64,000 bases of DNA from NCBI RefSeq assembly GCF_009720735.1, contig NZ_WNKU01000008.1, positions 94,274-158,273 of the forward strand. Direction: 5' to 3'. Position numbers and translations under genes: made by a program. The notes beneath the pieces are model-generated. The model was not told the DNA's origin and searched no databases. It saw only the letters and a program-made list of their open reading frames with translations. Of the stretch, positions 8,327 through 19,273 are shown in pieces. This stretch comes from Heliobacterium mobile. Its GTDB lineage: Bacteria; Bacillota; Desulfitobacteriia; Heliobacteriales; Heliobacteriaceae. The first letter of the stretch is position 1. Every line of letters begins with the position of its first letter.

Positions 8327-8686
8327 ATGGGCGTAGATGAAAAGGTCCCCCGCGATTTAGAACTGTTGATCAGCAATACATTGCGCTTCGGACTTACCGC
8401 TTGCGGGATCATCACCTTAGCTGGGCTTTTGCTTTTCCACGTAGCTCCCGGTGGAATCTCTCTTCAATTCCCGACAACCTTATTCGGCATCTGGCAAGCC
8501 TTATTATCACTTCAGCCTTACGGCATCATCGATTTGGGGCTGATCATACTCATCGTCACGCCTGTTTTTCGGGTGGCTGCCTCCGTATTCATGTTTCTGC
8601 GGGAACGGGATTATACATTCGTCACGATTACACTTTTTGTACTCACGATGTTGATCGTCAGCTTTGTTTTAGGTAAAGCAGGATAG
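8327..8686 (+). CDS. DUF1634 membrane protein
   Basis: 119 residues with three hydrophobic segments (about 20-42, 65-85, 97-115). This matches DUF1634, a small membrane protein commonly encoded beside TauE/SafE exporters; its role is unknown, perhaps an accessory subunit. The open frame extends upstream, but the ATG at 8327 has GGAGGT eight bases before it, inside the end of the exporter gene. The one-base gap suggests translational coupling. Confidence 0.85.
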   Translation: MGVDEKVPRDLELLISNTLRFGLTACGIITLAGLLLFHVAPGGISLQFPTTLFGIWQALLSLQPYGIIDLGLIILIVTPVFRVAASVFMFLRERDYTFVTITLFVLTMLIVSFVLGKAG

Positions 8687-8784
8687 CACAATAACCTTGT
8701 ACTAAAAAGCAGCTACCTTGTCCGTCATCGTCCCAGTCTATGATGCAACCGAATAAATCACCCTACATAATCTTCTACTTAATT

Positions 8785-8818
8785 AGCCTGTAAATGGTGC
8801 TTTCACCATTTACAGGCT
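8785..8818 (+). terminator. Terminator-like hairpin after the TauE-DUF1634 pair
   Basis: A perfect 15-base-pair stem (AGCCTGTAAATGGTG and its complement) with a CTTT loop. The following CTCTATGTTTT is only moderately T-rich. It probably ends the TauE-DUF1634 transcript. Nothing else was seen in the 8687-8968 gap. Confidence 0.6.
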
Positions 8819-8968
8819 CTCTATGTTTTAAAGGCACTATTTTGGGAAAGCTGATGAATGATCGAAGCGTTCCCTGTTGAGATATTGTATACATTTTTGC
8901 AAAGCAGGTAAACGAAGGGGAATCAGCCAACATAAATATCATTCAATATACACAATAGGAGATCGTTA

Positions 8969-9769
8969 ATGGACTATCTATGGCTTACTCTTTCTGGTTT
9001 ACTGGCCGGTACCCTCGGGGCTCTGGTAGGGGTCGGCGGTGGATTTATCATCGTACCGGTTCTGCTTATTGGATTTGACTATCCCCATACCTGGACTGTG
9101 GCGACTTCCCTCTCCTTTATCTTTATCAATTCTCTGATCAGCGCCTATAACTATTCACGGCAAAAACGTGTCGATTTTGCCACAGCCATTCCTTTTTCGC
9201 TCAGCACAATCCCCGGCGCTGTGGCTGGTACTTACCTGGTTCCCTATTTTTCCGGTGAGGCTTTTGACAAGGCCTTTGGGATCTTGCTCATCTCTGTGTC
9301 TCTGTTCATGTTGTTTCGCCCCCAAGGTCAATCGAAAGATCGAACTCCCAACTGGATGGGGCGTAAAGTGAGTCGAAAGTTTACCGATAGCCATGGAGTA
9401 ACCCATGAATACAGCTTCAGCCTTGGTTTTGGCATCTTGCTCAGTTTCTTTGTCGGCTTCCTCTCGAGCATCTTCGGTATTGGCGGCGGGATTATCCATG
9501 TACCGGCTATGACCATGCTGATGGGTTTTCCGCCTCACATCGCCACAGCTACATCTATGTTTATTCTTACCGTATCTTCTTTTGCTGGAACGTTGCCCCA
9601 CCTTATCCACGGGGATGTACAACTAGGTGCTTCGGCCGCACTGGCCCTAGGCGCTATCGGCGGTGCCCAGCTCGGTACTCATATAGCGCCGCGCTTAAAG
9701 GGCAGACGGTTGATGCAGGTTTTTGCAGTTATCATGTTTTTTGTCGCCTTAAAACTGTTATGGCACTAA
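8969..9769 (+). CDS. TauE/SafE-family membrane exporter (second copy)
   Basis: 266 residues, about eight membrane segments in two halves with motifs GALVGVGGGFIIVPVL and SSIFGIGGGIIHVPAM. It is clearly diverged from the exporter at 7465 and is closer to the common two-GGG type. The central cytoplasmic loop (about residues 117-150) is polar. AGGAG lies six bases before the ATG. It is transcribed alone and ends in a strong terminator. Substrate unknown. Confidence 0.9.
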   Translation: MDYLWLTLSGLLAGTLGALVGVGGGFIIVPVLLIGFDYPHTWTVATSLSFIFINSLISAYNYSRQKRVDFATAIPFSLSTIPGAVAGTYLVPYFSGEAFDKAFGILLISVSLFMLFRPQGQSKDRTPNWMGRKVSRKFTDSHGVTHEYSFSLGFGILLSFFVGFLSSIFGIGGGIIHVPAMTMLMGFPPHIATATSMFILTVSSFAGTLPHLIHGDVQLGASAALALGAIGGAQLGTHIAPRLKGRRLMQVFAVIMFFVALKLLWH

Positions 9770-9786
9770 TAAAAGGGATTTGGACG

Positions 9787-9821
9787 AAAAAGAGGAACCC
9801 TGCGTGCGGTTCCTCTTTTTT
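9787..9821. terminator. Bidirectional terminator between TauE/SafE and pyk
   Basis: A stem of AAAAAGAGGAACC and its complement around an eight-base loop, with A and T runs on both flanks, so it can stop transcription from both converging genes. Confidence 0.9.
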
Positions 9822-9835
9822 CATTCTTTATTCAT

Positions 9836-11632
9836 TTACAACACTCTCGCCGCACCTTCGTATATGAGCCCCCGTTCTGCATCAAGGGTTACGGTCATGT
9901 CATCATTCAAGACCTTTAAGGCTTCGTTGACACCGACGATGACCGGAAGGTTGTAGTTGAGACCGACGATAGCACTATGGGATGTGAGACCGCCCTCCAC
10001 AGTGATGATACCACCGCACCGTTCAATCGCCTCGATATATTCCCGGTCGGTACCTTGGGCCACGATGATATCGCCCGGCTTCACCTTAGCTAAGTCGGAA
10101 TAAGATCGGATGATGCGAACGGTTCCGATGGAAGTCTGCCTACCAATGCCTGCGCCTTGAGCGATCACCGTGCCGGCTACATGTACCTTTAAAAGATTGG
10201 TTGTACCCGATACGCCTACGGGCACACCAGCCGTCAGGACGATAAGATCGCCTGAACTGATCCGTTTTTCTGCCAAGGCCTGATCGATGGCTTCGCCCAT
10301 CATCTCATCAGTGCCTTCAACCATGCGAATTTTCATCGGTTCTACGCCCCAAACGACAGCCATTTGACGCATCACAGTGTCTTCGGGTGTAGCGGCGATG
10401 ATGGGACAATGGGGCCGATATCGTGAAACCATTCGGCCCGTCGAGCCGGACTTAGTCAGGGTGATGATGGCCTTGGCACCGAGATCGGAAGCGATCGAGC
10501 AGGTCGCATGGCTGATGGAGTCAGTGATGGAACCTAACCCGGCCTTGCGATGGCGATCGAGTCCTTCCTCATGGCGGAGCGCTTGTTCTGTGCGCCTGGC
10601 GATGCGGGCCATCATCTGTACCGCTTCAACAGGGTATTTTCCGGCTGCTGTCTCTCCGGAGAGCATGATCGCGTCGGTACCATCGAAGATAGCGTTCGTC
10701 ACGTCGGTCGCTTCGGCCCGGGTGGGGCGAGGGTTTCGGATCATCGAATCGAGCATCTGGGTGGCCGTAATGACAGGCTTGCCGACAATGTTACACTTTT
10801 CAATGATCATCTTCTGAACGAGCGGTACGTCTTCTGTGGGAATGGCGACGCCTAAGTCTCCTCGAGCGACCATGATCCCATCGGACACCGCTAGGATTTC
10901 GTCGATATTGTCTACGCCTTGATGATTCTCAATCTTGGCGATCAGTTGCATCGAAGCGCCTCGATCTTCTAGGATCTTGCGTATGCCCAAAACATCAGAA
11001 GCGTCCCGTACAAAGGAGATGGCTACAAAATCGATATTCTGCTTGATGCCAAATTCCAGATCTTTTACTTCTTTTTCGCTGATGGCAGGCATGCGCAGCG
11101 CCACACCGGGAACACTGACCCCTTTCCGGTTGCTCACATCGCCTCCGTTTTTAACGACGCACCGGATTTCACTGTTTTGCACGGTTGTAACTTCCAATTC
11201 AATATTCCCATCGTCAATCAACACTCGAGCGCCCTTATGAATATCCTGCACCAATCCATGATAACTGACAGGCAAACGAGAGGCGGTGCCAGCCGTCCCA
11301 TCGTCAGGATAGAGGGTCACCTCACTTCCCTCGTCGAGGTTCACCTTTCCTCCGGCCACTTGGCCTAAACGAATCTCCGGCCCTTTTGTGTCGAGCAAAA
11401 GAGCGATCGGTTGACCAGTCTGACGGGCTGCCTCACGAACGACAGCGATACGGGATGCATGTTCTTCATAAGTGCCATGGGAAAAGTTGAGTCGGGCCAC
11501 CCGCATTCCAGCTTGGATCATGGCGTTCAAGATAGACGGTTCGGAACTGGCCGGTCCAACGGTGCATACGATTTTTGTTCGCGGTGCCTTGCTTTGGGGC
11601 TGAAGTTCTCCCTCAGACAGGGGATAGTTCAT
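9836..11632 (-). CDS. pyk: Pyruvate kinase with C-terminal PEP-utiliser-like domain
   Basis: 598 residues; makes pyruvate and ATP from phosphoenolpyruvate and ADP. The catalytic barrel starts RTKIVCTVGPAS and holds IAKIENHQG (catalytic Lys) and VARGDLGVAI. After the regulatory domain there is an extra segment (about residues 490-598, ending DPxxRGLIYEGAARVL-like) with GGLTSHSAIVGLN, the phospho-His-type swivel motif found in the long Bacillus and clostridial enzymes. GGAGG precedes the ATG. A hairpin at about 11655-11672 lies in its leader. It closes the acc-pfk-pyk gene block. Confidence 0.97.
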   Translation of the reverse strand: MNYPLSEGELQPQSKAPRTKIVCTVGPASSEPSILNAMIQAGMRVARLNFSHGTYEEHASRIAVVREAARQTGQPIALLLDTKGPEIRLGQVAGGKVNLDEGSEVTLYPDDGTAGTASRLPVSYHGLVQDIHKGARVLIDDGNIELEVTTVQNSEIRCVVKNGGDVSNRKGVSVPGVALRMPAISEKEVKDLEFGIKQNIDFVAISFVRDASDVLGIRKILEDRGASMQLIAKIENHQGVDNIDEILAVSDGIMVARGDLGVAIPTEDVPLVQKMIIEKCNIVGKPVITATQMLDSMIRNPRPTRAEATDVTNAIFDGTDAIMLSGETAAGKYPVEAVQMMARIARRTEQALRHEEGLDRHRKAGLGSITDSISHATCSIASDLGAKAIITLTKSGSTGRMVSRYRPHCPIIAATPEDTVMRQMAVVWGVEPMKIRMVEGTDEMMGEAIDQALAEKRISSGDLIVLTAGVPVGVSGTTNLLKVHVAGTVIAQGAGIGRQTSIGTVRIIRSYSDLAKVKPGDIIVAQGTDREYIEAIERCGGIITVEGGLTSHSAIVGLNYNLPVIVGVNEALKVLNDDMTVTLDAERGLIYEGAARVL

Positions 11633-11808
11633 AAGGGACCTCCTGCTCTAAAGCGCCGAAGGGCGCCTTTTTTCCTGCATTCATTTCTTCAGCCTTTTCC
11701 AGGCTTCCTTCCCAATTTGTTTAAGTTCTCTTAAAATAATTTGCATGATACCAAAAATTACTTTTTGACAGAGTTTGAATAACTGGTTTGGTCCTCGTTA
11801 TATGATTT

Positions 11809-12003
11809 TTATCCTTTTGATCGTTCTCGATCGGCGGGACTCCGAGTGACGATCAGATAGACGAACCACGCAACACCGCCGATTAAAAACAAGGAGCCCC
11901 ATTTTTGATGATAGCCGAAAAGCAAGGCTCCTACCAGCAGGAGTATCGTCGCCGCTCCAATCTGGCCGCCGCGCACTTTAGCCCAGTTTTGATCGGAAAA
12001 CAC
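11809..12003 (-). CDS. Small two-span membrane protein, unknown
   Basis: 64 residues with two hydrophobic segments (about 14-30 and 35-52) and charged ends (SPADRERSKG). Family not recognised. GAGGTGA eight bases before the start supports translation. It lies between pfkA (33 bases) and pyk on the same strand and is probably co-transcribed with pfkA. Confidence 0.65.
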   Translation of the reverse strand: MFSDQNWAKVRGGQIGAATILLLVGALLFGYHQKWGSLFLIGGVAWFVYLIVTRSPADRERSKG

Positions 12004-12036
12004 GTCATCTCACCTCGACGGTAGTTTTCCCCCGGG

Positions 12037-13032
<996 letters not shown>

Positions 13033-13075
13033 TTAGGGTATCCGAAAGGATTCTATTCCACAAGGAAAAATAAAA

Positions 13076-13106
13076 AACGCCACCTCTTCAAAAGAGAGAT
13101 GGCGTT
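13076..13106 (-). terminator. Terminator after accDA
   Basis: The stem AACGCCATCTCTC..GAGGTGGCGTT is followed on the minus strand by TTTTTTATTTTT. It separates accDA from pfkA. Confidence 0.9.
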
Positions 13107-13124
13107 CCAGTTCCTTACATATCC

Positions 13125-14099
13125 TTAAAAAGCTTCTTGCGCTGTTTCGATGGTGTGTAATCCTAAGTTGCGGTATTTTTCATAGCGCTTCTGAACCAGT
13201 TCTTCCTTGGAAAGGGAGAGCAGTTGCTCCAGTTCGGCAGCAAAAGCGTCAGCCAGTTCTTTTGCGGTTCCAGCAGGGTTTCTGTGGGCGCCGCCGGAAG
13301 GCTCAGGAACGATGCGGTCGATCAGTTGCAGTTCTTTCAGCCGTTCTGCCGTAATCCCCATAGCTGCTGCGGCTGTCGGCGCTAATCCGGCATCTTTGAA
13401 GAGGATCGATGCCGCCGATTCGGGAGATGCCACCGAGTAGACAGCGTGTTCCATCATCATGACCCGGTCAGCCACACCGAGAGCCAAAGCGCCGCCGCTG
13501 CCACCTTCACCGATGATGACAGAGATGATCGGTACAGTGAATCCAGCCATCTCGAAGAGGTTACGGGCAATAGCTTCCGCTTGGCCCCGCTCTTCGGCGC
13601 CAATCCCACAGTAGGCGCCTGGCGTATCGATGAAGCAGAAGATGGGCCGGTTGAACTTGGCCGCCTGCCGCATGAGACGCAGTGCTTTGCGGTAGCCTTC
13701 GGGGTGAGGCATGCCAAAGTTACGGTAGATGTTTTCTTTAGTGTCTTTTCCTTTAACATGACCGATGACAGTGACCGGGCGGCCTTGAAAACGGCCTACC
13801 CCGCCAAGGATCGCCGGATCATCACCGTAGAGACGATCGCCTTTTAATTCGAAGAAGTCTTGAATCATGAGGCGTATGTACTCGACAGTGTTGGGTCGAT
13901 CAGGGTGACGAGCCAATTGGGCTTGCTGCCAAGGTGTCAGATCCCGGTAAATTTTCTGGCGAAGTTCTTCGGCCTTCATTTCCAGTGTTGCGATCTCGCT
14001 GCTGAAATCGAGTCCTTTCTCCTGGGAGAAAGTGCGAAGCTCGTTGATTTTCGTTTCTAGTTCAAATAAAGGTTTTTCAAATTCCAACGGCAGTGCCAT
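13125..14099 (-). CDS. accA: Acetyl-CoA carboxylase carboxyltransferase, alpha subunit
   Basis: 324 residues, the usual AccA length. With AccD it transfers carboxyl from biotin to acetyl-CoA, giving malonyl-CoA for fatty-acid synthesis. The N-terminal [14 protein letters not shown], the DRPNTVEYI segment and the [17 protein letters not shown] oxyanion region are all present. The ATG overlaps the accD stop by one base, so translation is coupled. Confidence 0.97.
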   Translation of the reverse strand: MALPLEFEKPLFELETKINELRTFSQEKGLDFSSEIATLEMKAEELRQKIYRDLTPWQQAQLARHPDRPNTVEYIRLMIQDFFELKGDRLYGDDPAILGGVGRFQGRPVTVIGHVKGKDTKENIYRNFGMPHPEGYRKALRLMRQAAKFNRPIFCFIDTPGAYCGIGAEERGQAEAIARNLFEMAGFTVPIISVIIGEGGSGGALALGVADRVMMMEHAVYSVASPESAASILFKDAGLAPTAAAAMGITAERLKELQLIDRIVPEPSGGAHRNPAGTAKELADAFAAELEQLLSLSKEELVQKRYEKYRNLGLHTIETAQEAF

Positions 14100-14899
14100 T
14101 AGCTATTCACCCCCCCAGCCATGGGCATATGCAATGAAAGCAGTGTAGCCAGTTGCGCTTTCATCTTCGGACGTTCAATGATGATGTCGACCATACCGTG
14201 TTTTTGTAGAAATTCAGAACGCTGGAATCCAGCGGGAAGTTTCTGACGGATCGTCTGCTCGATAACCCGTGGACCGGTAAAGCCGATCAATGCTCCCGGT
14301 TCGGCGATGATCAGGTCGCCAAGCATGGCAAAGCTGGCCGTCACGCCACCGGTAGTGGGATCGGTCAGCACGGAGAAAAAGGGCAGTCCTGCCTCAGAAA
14401 GACGAGTCAATGCGGCACTGGTGCGAGCCATCTGCATGAGCGACAATACGCCTTCTTGCATGCGAGCTCCGCCAGAAGCGGAGAAGAGAATGAGGGGCCA
14501 GCCCTTTTCCAAGGCTTTTTCGGCGGCACGAACGATCTTCTCGCCGACAACGGCACCCATGGAGGCCATGATAAACCGGGAATCCATGGCACCGATGGCC
14601 ACGGGGATACCATGAATATCGCCTTGTCCCGTGATGATGGCTTCCGCCATTGACGTATCACTCTGACACTTCTGAATTTTCTGGGCATAACCAGGGAAGC
14701 GGAGCGGATCTTTCGTGACCAGCTCCTTATCCCATTCGATAAAAGTACCCTCGTCGATCAGCGAATCAATACGTTCCTTCGCTGTCATGCGATAATGGTA
14801 TCCACATCTACAAACTTTCAGGTTTTTTTCCAATTCTTTAACTAAAAAGATCTGTTGACACTGCTTGCACTTGACCCACAAGCCATCCATTTCTTTCAT
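14099..14899 (-). CDS. accD: Acetyl-CoA carboxylase carboxyltransferase, beta subunit
   Basis: 266 residues from the ATG at 14899; a TTG at 14917 is in frame but the AAGGGG ribosome site lies between them. An N-terminal zinc ribbon (WVKCKQC, then VCRCGYHYR) precedes the carboxyltransferase domain with GGARMQEG and [11 protein letters not shown]. The second Cys pair is C-x-C, where AccD usually has C-x2-C; the bases read TGT-AGA-TGT clearly. It overlaps accA by one base. Confidence 0.95.
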   Translation of the reverse strand: MKEMDGLWVKCKQCQQIFLVKELEKNLKVCRCGYHYRMTAKERIDSLIDEGTFIEWDKELVTKDPLRFPGYAQKIQKCQSDTSMAEAIITGQGDIHGIPVAIGAMDSRFIMASMGAVVGEKIVRAAEKALEKGWPLILFSASGGARMQEGVLSLMQMARTSAALTRLSEAGLPFFSVLTDPTTGGVTASFAMLGDLIIAEPGALIGFTGPRVIEQTIRQKLPAGFQRSEFLQKHGMVDIIIERPKMKAQLATLLSLHMPMAGGVNS

Positions 14900-15008
14900 C
14901 GCGCCCCTTTTTTGCAAACTGGAACGGTATCGTTGTTTTCTTCCTACGCTGGAAAAGCAGCCAGCGGCGTGATGGTGTTTGTGGGCAAAACGCAGGGAGA
15001 TGTATCTA

Positions 15009-15209
15009 TTATCCTCCCAATGCCCCGCTTAGAATCTCATGGGCTTCTTCGGCTTCCGATTCCGGCACCAGGATCTCGACCGAACCGGAATCTCCAAGAT
15101 GAGGCACCCCAACAGGTCGTAACATGACGAGGAGTCCTTCACTCGTCAGCACGTTTTTTAGCATTTCGGCAGTAGTGCGATTGGGTGCGATGTAAACAAC
15201 AGTCCACAA
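15009..15209 (-). CDS. DUF2007-type small protein
   Basis: 66 residues with the ferredoxin-like start MWTVVYIAPNRTTAEMLKNVLTSEG and end EILVPESEAEEAHEIL, matching the short DUF2007 domain. The family is soluble and of unknown function. A ribosome site (AGAGAGGTG) precedes the ATG. It is 26 bases after mtrB and upstream of accD, so all may share a transcript. Confidence 0.75.
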   Translation of the reverse strand: MWTVVYIAPNRTTAEMLKNVLTSEGLLVMLRPVGVPHLGDSGSVEILVPESEAEEAHEILSGALGG

Positions 15210-15235
15210 AGGGATTCACCTCTCTTGCGTTCCGG

Positions 15236-15469
15236 CTAGATTCCGGCTTCAATTTCTCCATGTTTGGTTAAGATACTGGCACGGCCACGGATCTTTATAG
15301 CCGATGTGTGTTCAGTAAACTGCGCAAAAAGGACTTCGCCTTTGTCCAGCTTTTCGGAGTGATGGAATTTCGTATCCTTCCCCCGTGTAAGTCCGATGAT
15401 GGTTACTCCGTTTTCTAGTGCTTTGATGACGATGTAATCGCCGCTGATTGCCATTTCCTTGTCCAACAT
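15236..15469 (-). CDS. mtrB: Tryptophan RNA-binding attenuation protein (TRAP)
   Basis: 77 residues, very close to Bacillus TRAP (75). The block [20 protein letters not shown] and [12 protein letters not shown] is almost identical to the Bacillus protein, including the RNA-binding Lys40, Lys59 and Arg61 (Lys37, Lys56, Arg58 in Bacillus). TRAP is an 11-subunit ring that binds GAG/UAG repeats when tryptophan is high and turns down trp genes. No trp gene, anti-TRAP gene or NAG-repeat leader was seen in this window. It lies between dnaE and accD with the DUF2007 gene. Confidence 0.95.
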   Translation of the reverse strand: MLDKEMAISGDYIVIKALENGVTIIGLTRGKDTKFHHSEKLDKGEVLFAQFTEHTSAIKIRGRASILTKHGEIEAGI

Positions 15470-15614
15470 GGGAACACACCTTCCCCTACGAGTATGTCAA
15501 GATACGTTGATGCCAGATTGGTCCATGCCGAATGAGATCCATATCGAAATAAGGATAACACAATTTTGATGAATGATGCAAATAGTAACCACTTTGTACC
15601 TTAGATTTCTTGTC

Positions 15615-18600
15615 TCATTTAGTCGACATGACTGGACATCCAAAAAACCGCTGTAATTCTTCGTGCAGACTGGCTGTTGGCTGCACATTGTAACAGGGAT
15701 CGAGTATAAAAGCTCGCCGATCCGATAAAAAACAGACTTGAACTGGAGTGTTTCCCCGGTATTTCTGTAAAATTTGGAGCATCACCTGTATAGAGGCCTT
15801 TTCGGTGGAAGGGATGGGTACTTTTAGGATGACTTGTCTCGGGCTCAATGTGGCCTTTTGGGGTTCTGCCGTCGCGCTGATCTGCTCGGACGCCTTTTGA
15901 GCAGCTTGGACAAAGGGGATGCTGTCGCCTTGACTTGCCGCCGCAGAAGCTTCTTCTGGATTGACTGGTGTCAGCCGCTCACAGAAGATTTTTTTATTTT
16001 CTTCTTCGTAATGAATTTTTCCTTCTAAAAGTACGATGCTATCATCACGAATTTTATCGGTAAACCGTTCATAGGCTCGTGGGAACAGGAGAATGTCCAC
16101 ACTTCCGCCCCAATCTTCCAAAGTGAAATAGGCCATCAGTTCCCCACGTTTCGTCGTGGTTCGCCGTAACGAGTGAATGACTCCGGCAAGGATCACTTTT
16201 TGCTGATCCATGTCCGGCTGGATCTGGGCGATCGGCATGGAGATGCGCTGTTCGAGAAAAGGACGAACTTCTTCCAGCGGGTGACCGCTGAAGTAGAGTC
16301 CTAAAAGTTCCTTTTCCATCGTCAAGATGTCCCGGTGGGGAAAGTCGGCCACCTCGGGAAGAGGCACCGCTGTTTCGGCTCCTCCCTGCCCTTGCCCCGG
16401 TTCACCGGCATCTTCTCCACCGAATTCGAAAAGGTTCATCTGTCCCGTCGCTAAATCCCGCTGACGGCGGGCAGCCACCTCAAGGCACTTGTCCAAAATC
16501 TGGAGCAAGGGGCGCCGCGTGCCAAGGGAACTCATCGCACCAGCCTTGATTAGGCTTTCCAATACGCGTCGGTTTACTTGCCGGCTGTCGACACGAGTGC
16601 AGAAGTCATCAAGGGATGTAAATCGCCCTCCCGTTTCCCGGGCCAGTAAGATGGACTCAATGGCGCCGCGGCCTACGTTTTTCACGGCAGCGAGACCGAA
16701 GCGGATCTGCAGGGCCTTTGTCTCGTTATCGGCGACGACCGAGAAATCCGTTTCTGAAGCGTTCACATCGGGCGGCAAGACGCGAATGTGCATGCGCTGG
16801 CATTCATCGATATACTGGGCCACTTTTTCCGTCTGATCAGCGACACTCGTCAACAGGCCAGCCATAAACTCGACGGGGTAGTTCGCTTTAAGAAAGGCTG
16901 TTTGGTAGGCGATCAAGGCGTAGGCAGCCGAGTGGCTCTTGTTGAAGCCGTACCCGGCAAAAAACTCTATGAGATCGAAAATTTGACCTGCCGTTTTCTC
17001 AGACACCTGATGAGCGACAGCGCCTTCGACAAACTGTTGCCGGAGTCCAGCGATGACTTCCGGTTTTTTCTTCCCCATGGCCCGCCGCAACATATCGGCT
17101 TCCCCCAAGGTGAAACCGGCTAAGTCGCTGGCGATGCGCATGACCTGCTCTTGGTAAAGAATGACGCCGTAGGTGTCTTTTAAGATCGGTTCTAGGTTCG
17201 GGTGAAGATATTCGACGGTCGTCTGCCCGTGCTTACGGCGGATAAAATCTTCCACCATGCCCGACTGTAAAGGACCGGGACGGTAGAGGGCGACTAATGC
17301 GACGATATCGTCAAAGCTGTTTGGTTTTAAGTCCCGCAAAATCGCCCGGAGACCGGAGCTTTCTAACTGGAAGACGCCGAGGCTGTCGGCCCGGCTGAGC
17401 AGTTGATAGGCTTTCGGATCATCTAATGGCAGGTCTTTGAGCAGGATCTCCTTGCCTTGGGACTTTTTGATCTTATCCAAGACGTCGCCGATGAGGGTGA
17501 GCGTCTTCAGTCCCAATAGGTCCATCTTGAGCAAACCGATTTCTTCGACGGTGTCTTTCGCGAACTGAGTGGTGACGCCGTTTTCAGTACCTCGCGTGAC
17601 CGGCAGGTACTCGTTCAACGGCGCCGGAGCGATCACCACGCCGGCAGCGTGTGTGGAAGCGTGGCGGGGCATACCTTCGATCGCCTGGGCCGTGGAGATC
17701 AGGTTATCGATGCGCGGATCTTCCCGCAAAGCCTGTAGCTCTGGACTCATTTCGAGAGCTTTGTCGATCGTCATCCCTAGTTCTGTCGGGATCGCTTTAG
17801 CCACCTTGTCCACATCAGCCAGCGGAAGGTTTAGAGCCCGGCCTACGTCTCGGATGGCCGCCCGAGCAGCCATCGTTCCAAAGGTGATGATCTGGGCGAC
17901 CCGATTAGACCCGTATTTTTGCACCACATAGTCGATGACTTCACCGCGCCGCACGAAGTCGAAGTCGATATCAATATCGGGCATGCTGACCCGCTCGGGG
18001 TTCAGGAATCGTTCAAAAAGCAGATTATATTCGATGGGATCGATATCGGTGATCCCGAGAACGTAAGAGACGAGACTGCCTGCAGCAGAGCCGCGGCCTG
18101 GACCGACGAGGATACCATGATCGCGGGCAAATCTGCAGAAGTCTTGTACGATCAAAAAGTAGCCGGCAAAACCCATGCGGCAGATGGTCTGCAGTTCAAA
18201 GGCTAAGCGCTGTCGATAATGGTGTCTCTCAGCGATACCGCGCCAGGCCATTCCTTTTTTGCAAAGAAAAACGAGGTATTGTTCGGTCTCCCCCCATGGC
18301 GCCCCCGGCCAGGGAGAGGCAGTGTTTTCCAGCTGCCAGCGGCGAAAAGCCGGATCTTCGGGAATCGGAAAGGCCGGCAGGTGATGAGCGCCGAAGTTAA
18401 ATTCGACGTTGCACGCTTCAGCGATGGACAAGGTGTTGTTGAGCGCAGATGGATACTCACCGAACAGGGCAGCCATTTCTCTGGCACTTTTCAGATAGAA
18501 CTCAGCCCCGTCGAAACGCATCCGGTCCGTGTCCTGCAGCGTTTTACCCATTTGGATGCACATGAGCACATCCTGAATATGGGCATCCTGACGTTCCACA

Positions 18601-19241
18601 TAATGAACGTCATTGGTGGCCACCAGACCTAAGTTTAAGTCTGAGGCGAGTTGAATGAGGTTTTTATTCGCCCGCTTCTGTTCCGGGATGTCATGATCCT
18701 GCAGTTCGATGAAATAATTATCGTGCCCAAAGATGTCCCGGTACATACCGGCCCGCTCCCTCGCCGCGGCCTCCTGGCTGTCGAGCAGCAGTCGAGGAAT
18801 TTCTCCGGCTAGACAAGCACTGAGGGCAATCAGCCCCTTGCTGTGCTTAGCCAGCCGTTCATGGTCGACCCTGGGTTTATAATAGAAGCCTTCCAGAAAA
18901 GCTTGGGAGACTAGGGTCATCAGGTTGCGGTATCCTTCTTGATCCTTCGCCAACAGGACCAGGTGGCTCTGTTCGCTGTCTTTTTGGGGATCCCGATCGA
19001 ACATCGTCCGGGAAGCTACATAGACTTCACAGCCGATGATGGGTTTGATCCCTTTGGCTTTACACTTTTTATAAAAGTCGATCACACCATACATGACCCC
19101 GTGATCGGTGATGGCTAAGGCCGGCATATTCAGTTCGACGGCCCGTTCCACCAGCTTGCCGATGCGGGCTGCCCCGTCGAGCAAGCTGTACTCAGTATGG
19201 ACGTGTAGGTGCACAAATGACTGGGGCAGGGTGGTCACCAC
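15615..19241 (-). CDS. dnaE: DNA polymerase III alpha subunit (DnaE type)
   Basis: 1208 residues, a replicative polymerase. It begins with a PHP domain (FVHLHVHTEYSLLDG, residues 9-23). The palm has PGRGSAAGSLVSY (381-393) and the catalytic aspartates PDIDIDF (421-427). A tandem HhH region and an OB-fold follow near residues 1000-1090 (VILAGVIHSLRRTTTKRGELMAYFTLED). It lacks the internal exonuclease of PolC. The place before accDA is the Bacillus order. Confidence 0.97.
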   Translation of the reverse strand: MVTTLPQSFVHLHVHTEYSLLDGAARIGKLVERAVELNMPALAITDHGVMYGVIDFYKKCKAKGIKPIIGCEVYVASRTMFDRDPQKDSEQSHLVLLAKDQEGYRNLMTLVSQAFLEGFYYKPRVDHERLAKHSKGLIALSACLAGEIPRLLLDSQEAAARERAGMYRDIFGHDNYFIELQDHDIPEQKRANKNLIQLASDLNLGLVATNDVHYVERQDAHIQDVLMCIQMGKTLQDTDRMRFDGAEFYLKSAREMAALFGEYPSALNNTLSIAEACNVEFNFGAHHLPAFPIPEDPAFRRWQLENTASPWPGAPWGETEQYLVFLCKKGMAWRGIAERHHYRQRLAFELQTICRMGFAGYFLIVQDFCRFARDHGILVGPGRGSAAGSLVSYVLGITDIDPIEYNLLFERFLNPERVSMPDIDIDFDFVRRGEVIDYVVQKYGSNRVAQIITFGTMAARAAIRDVGRALNLPLADVDKVAKAIPTELGMTIDKALEMSPELQALREDPRIDNLISTAQAIEGMPRHASTHAAGVVIAPAPLNEYLPVTRGTENGVTTQFAKDTVEEIGLLKMDLLGLKTLTLIGDVLDKIKKSQGKEILLKDLPLDDPKAYQLLSRADSLGVFQLESSGLRAILRDLKPNSFDDIVALVALYRPGPLQSGMVEDFIRRKHGQTTVEYLHPNLEPILKDTYGVILYQEQVMRIASDLAGFTLGEADMLRRAMGKKKPEVIAGLRQQFVEGAVAHQVSEKTAGQIFDLIEFFAGYGFNKSHSAAYALIAYQTAFLKANYPVEFMAGLLTSVADQTEKVAQYIDECQRMHIRVLPPDVNASETDFSVVADNETKALQIRFGLAAVKNVGRGAIESILLARETGGRFTSLDDFCTRVDSRQVNRRVLESLIKAGAMSSLGTRRPLLQILDKCLEVAARRQRDLATGQMNLFEFGGEDAGEPGQGQGGAETAVPLPEVADFPHRDILTMEKELLGLYFSGHPLEEVRPFLEQRISMPIAQIQPDMDQQKVILAGVIHSLRRTTTKRGELMAYFTLEDWGGSVDILLFPRAYERFTDKIRDDSIVLLEGKIHYEEENKKIFCERLTPVNPEEASAAASQGDSIPFVQAAQKASEQISATAEPQKATLSPRQVILKVPIPSTEKASIQVMLQILQKYRGNTPVQVCFLSDRRAFILDPCYNVQPTASLHEELQRFFGCPVMSTK

Positions 19242-19273
19242 CTTAGAACATTTTAATGGCGTTACCTGGAAAG

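Noticed and set aside
15497..15688. 63-residue minus-strand frame between mtrB and dnaE
   Set aside because: It overlaps the dnaE 3' end in another frame and has no ribosome site.
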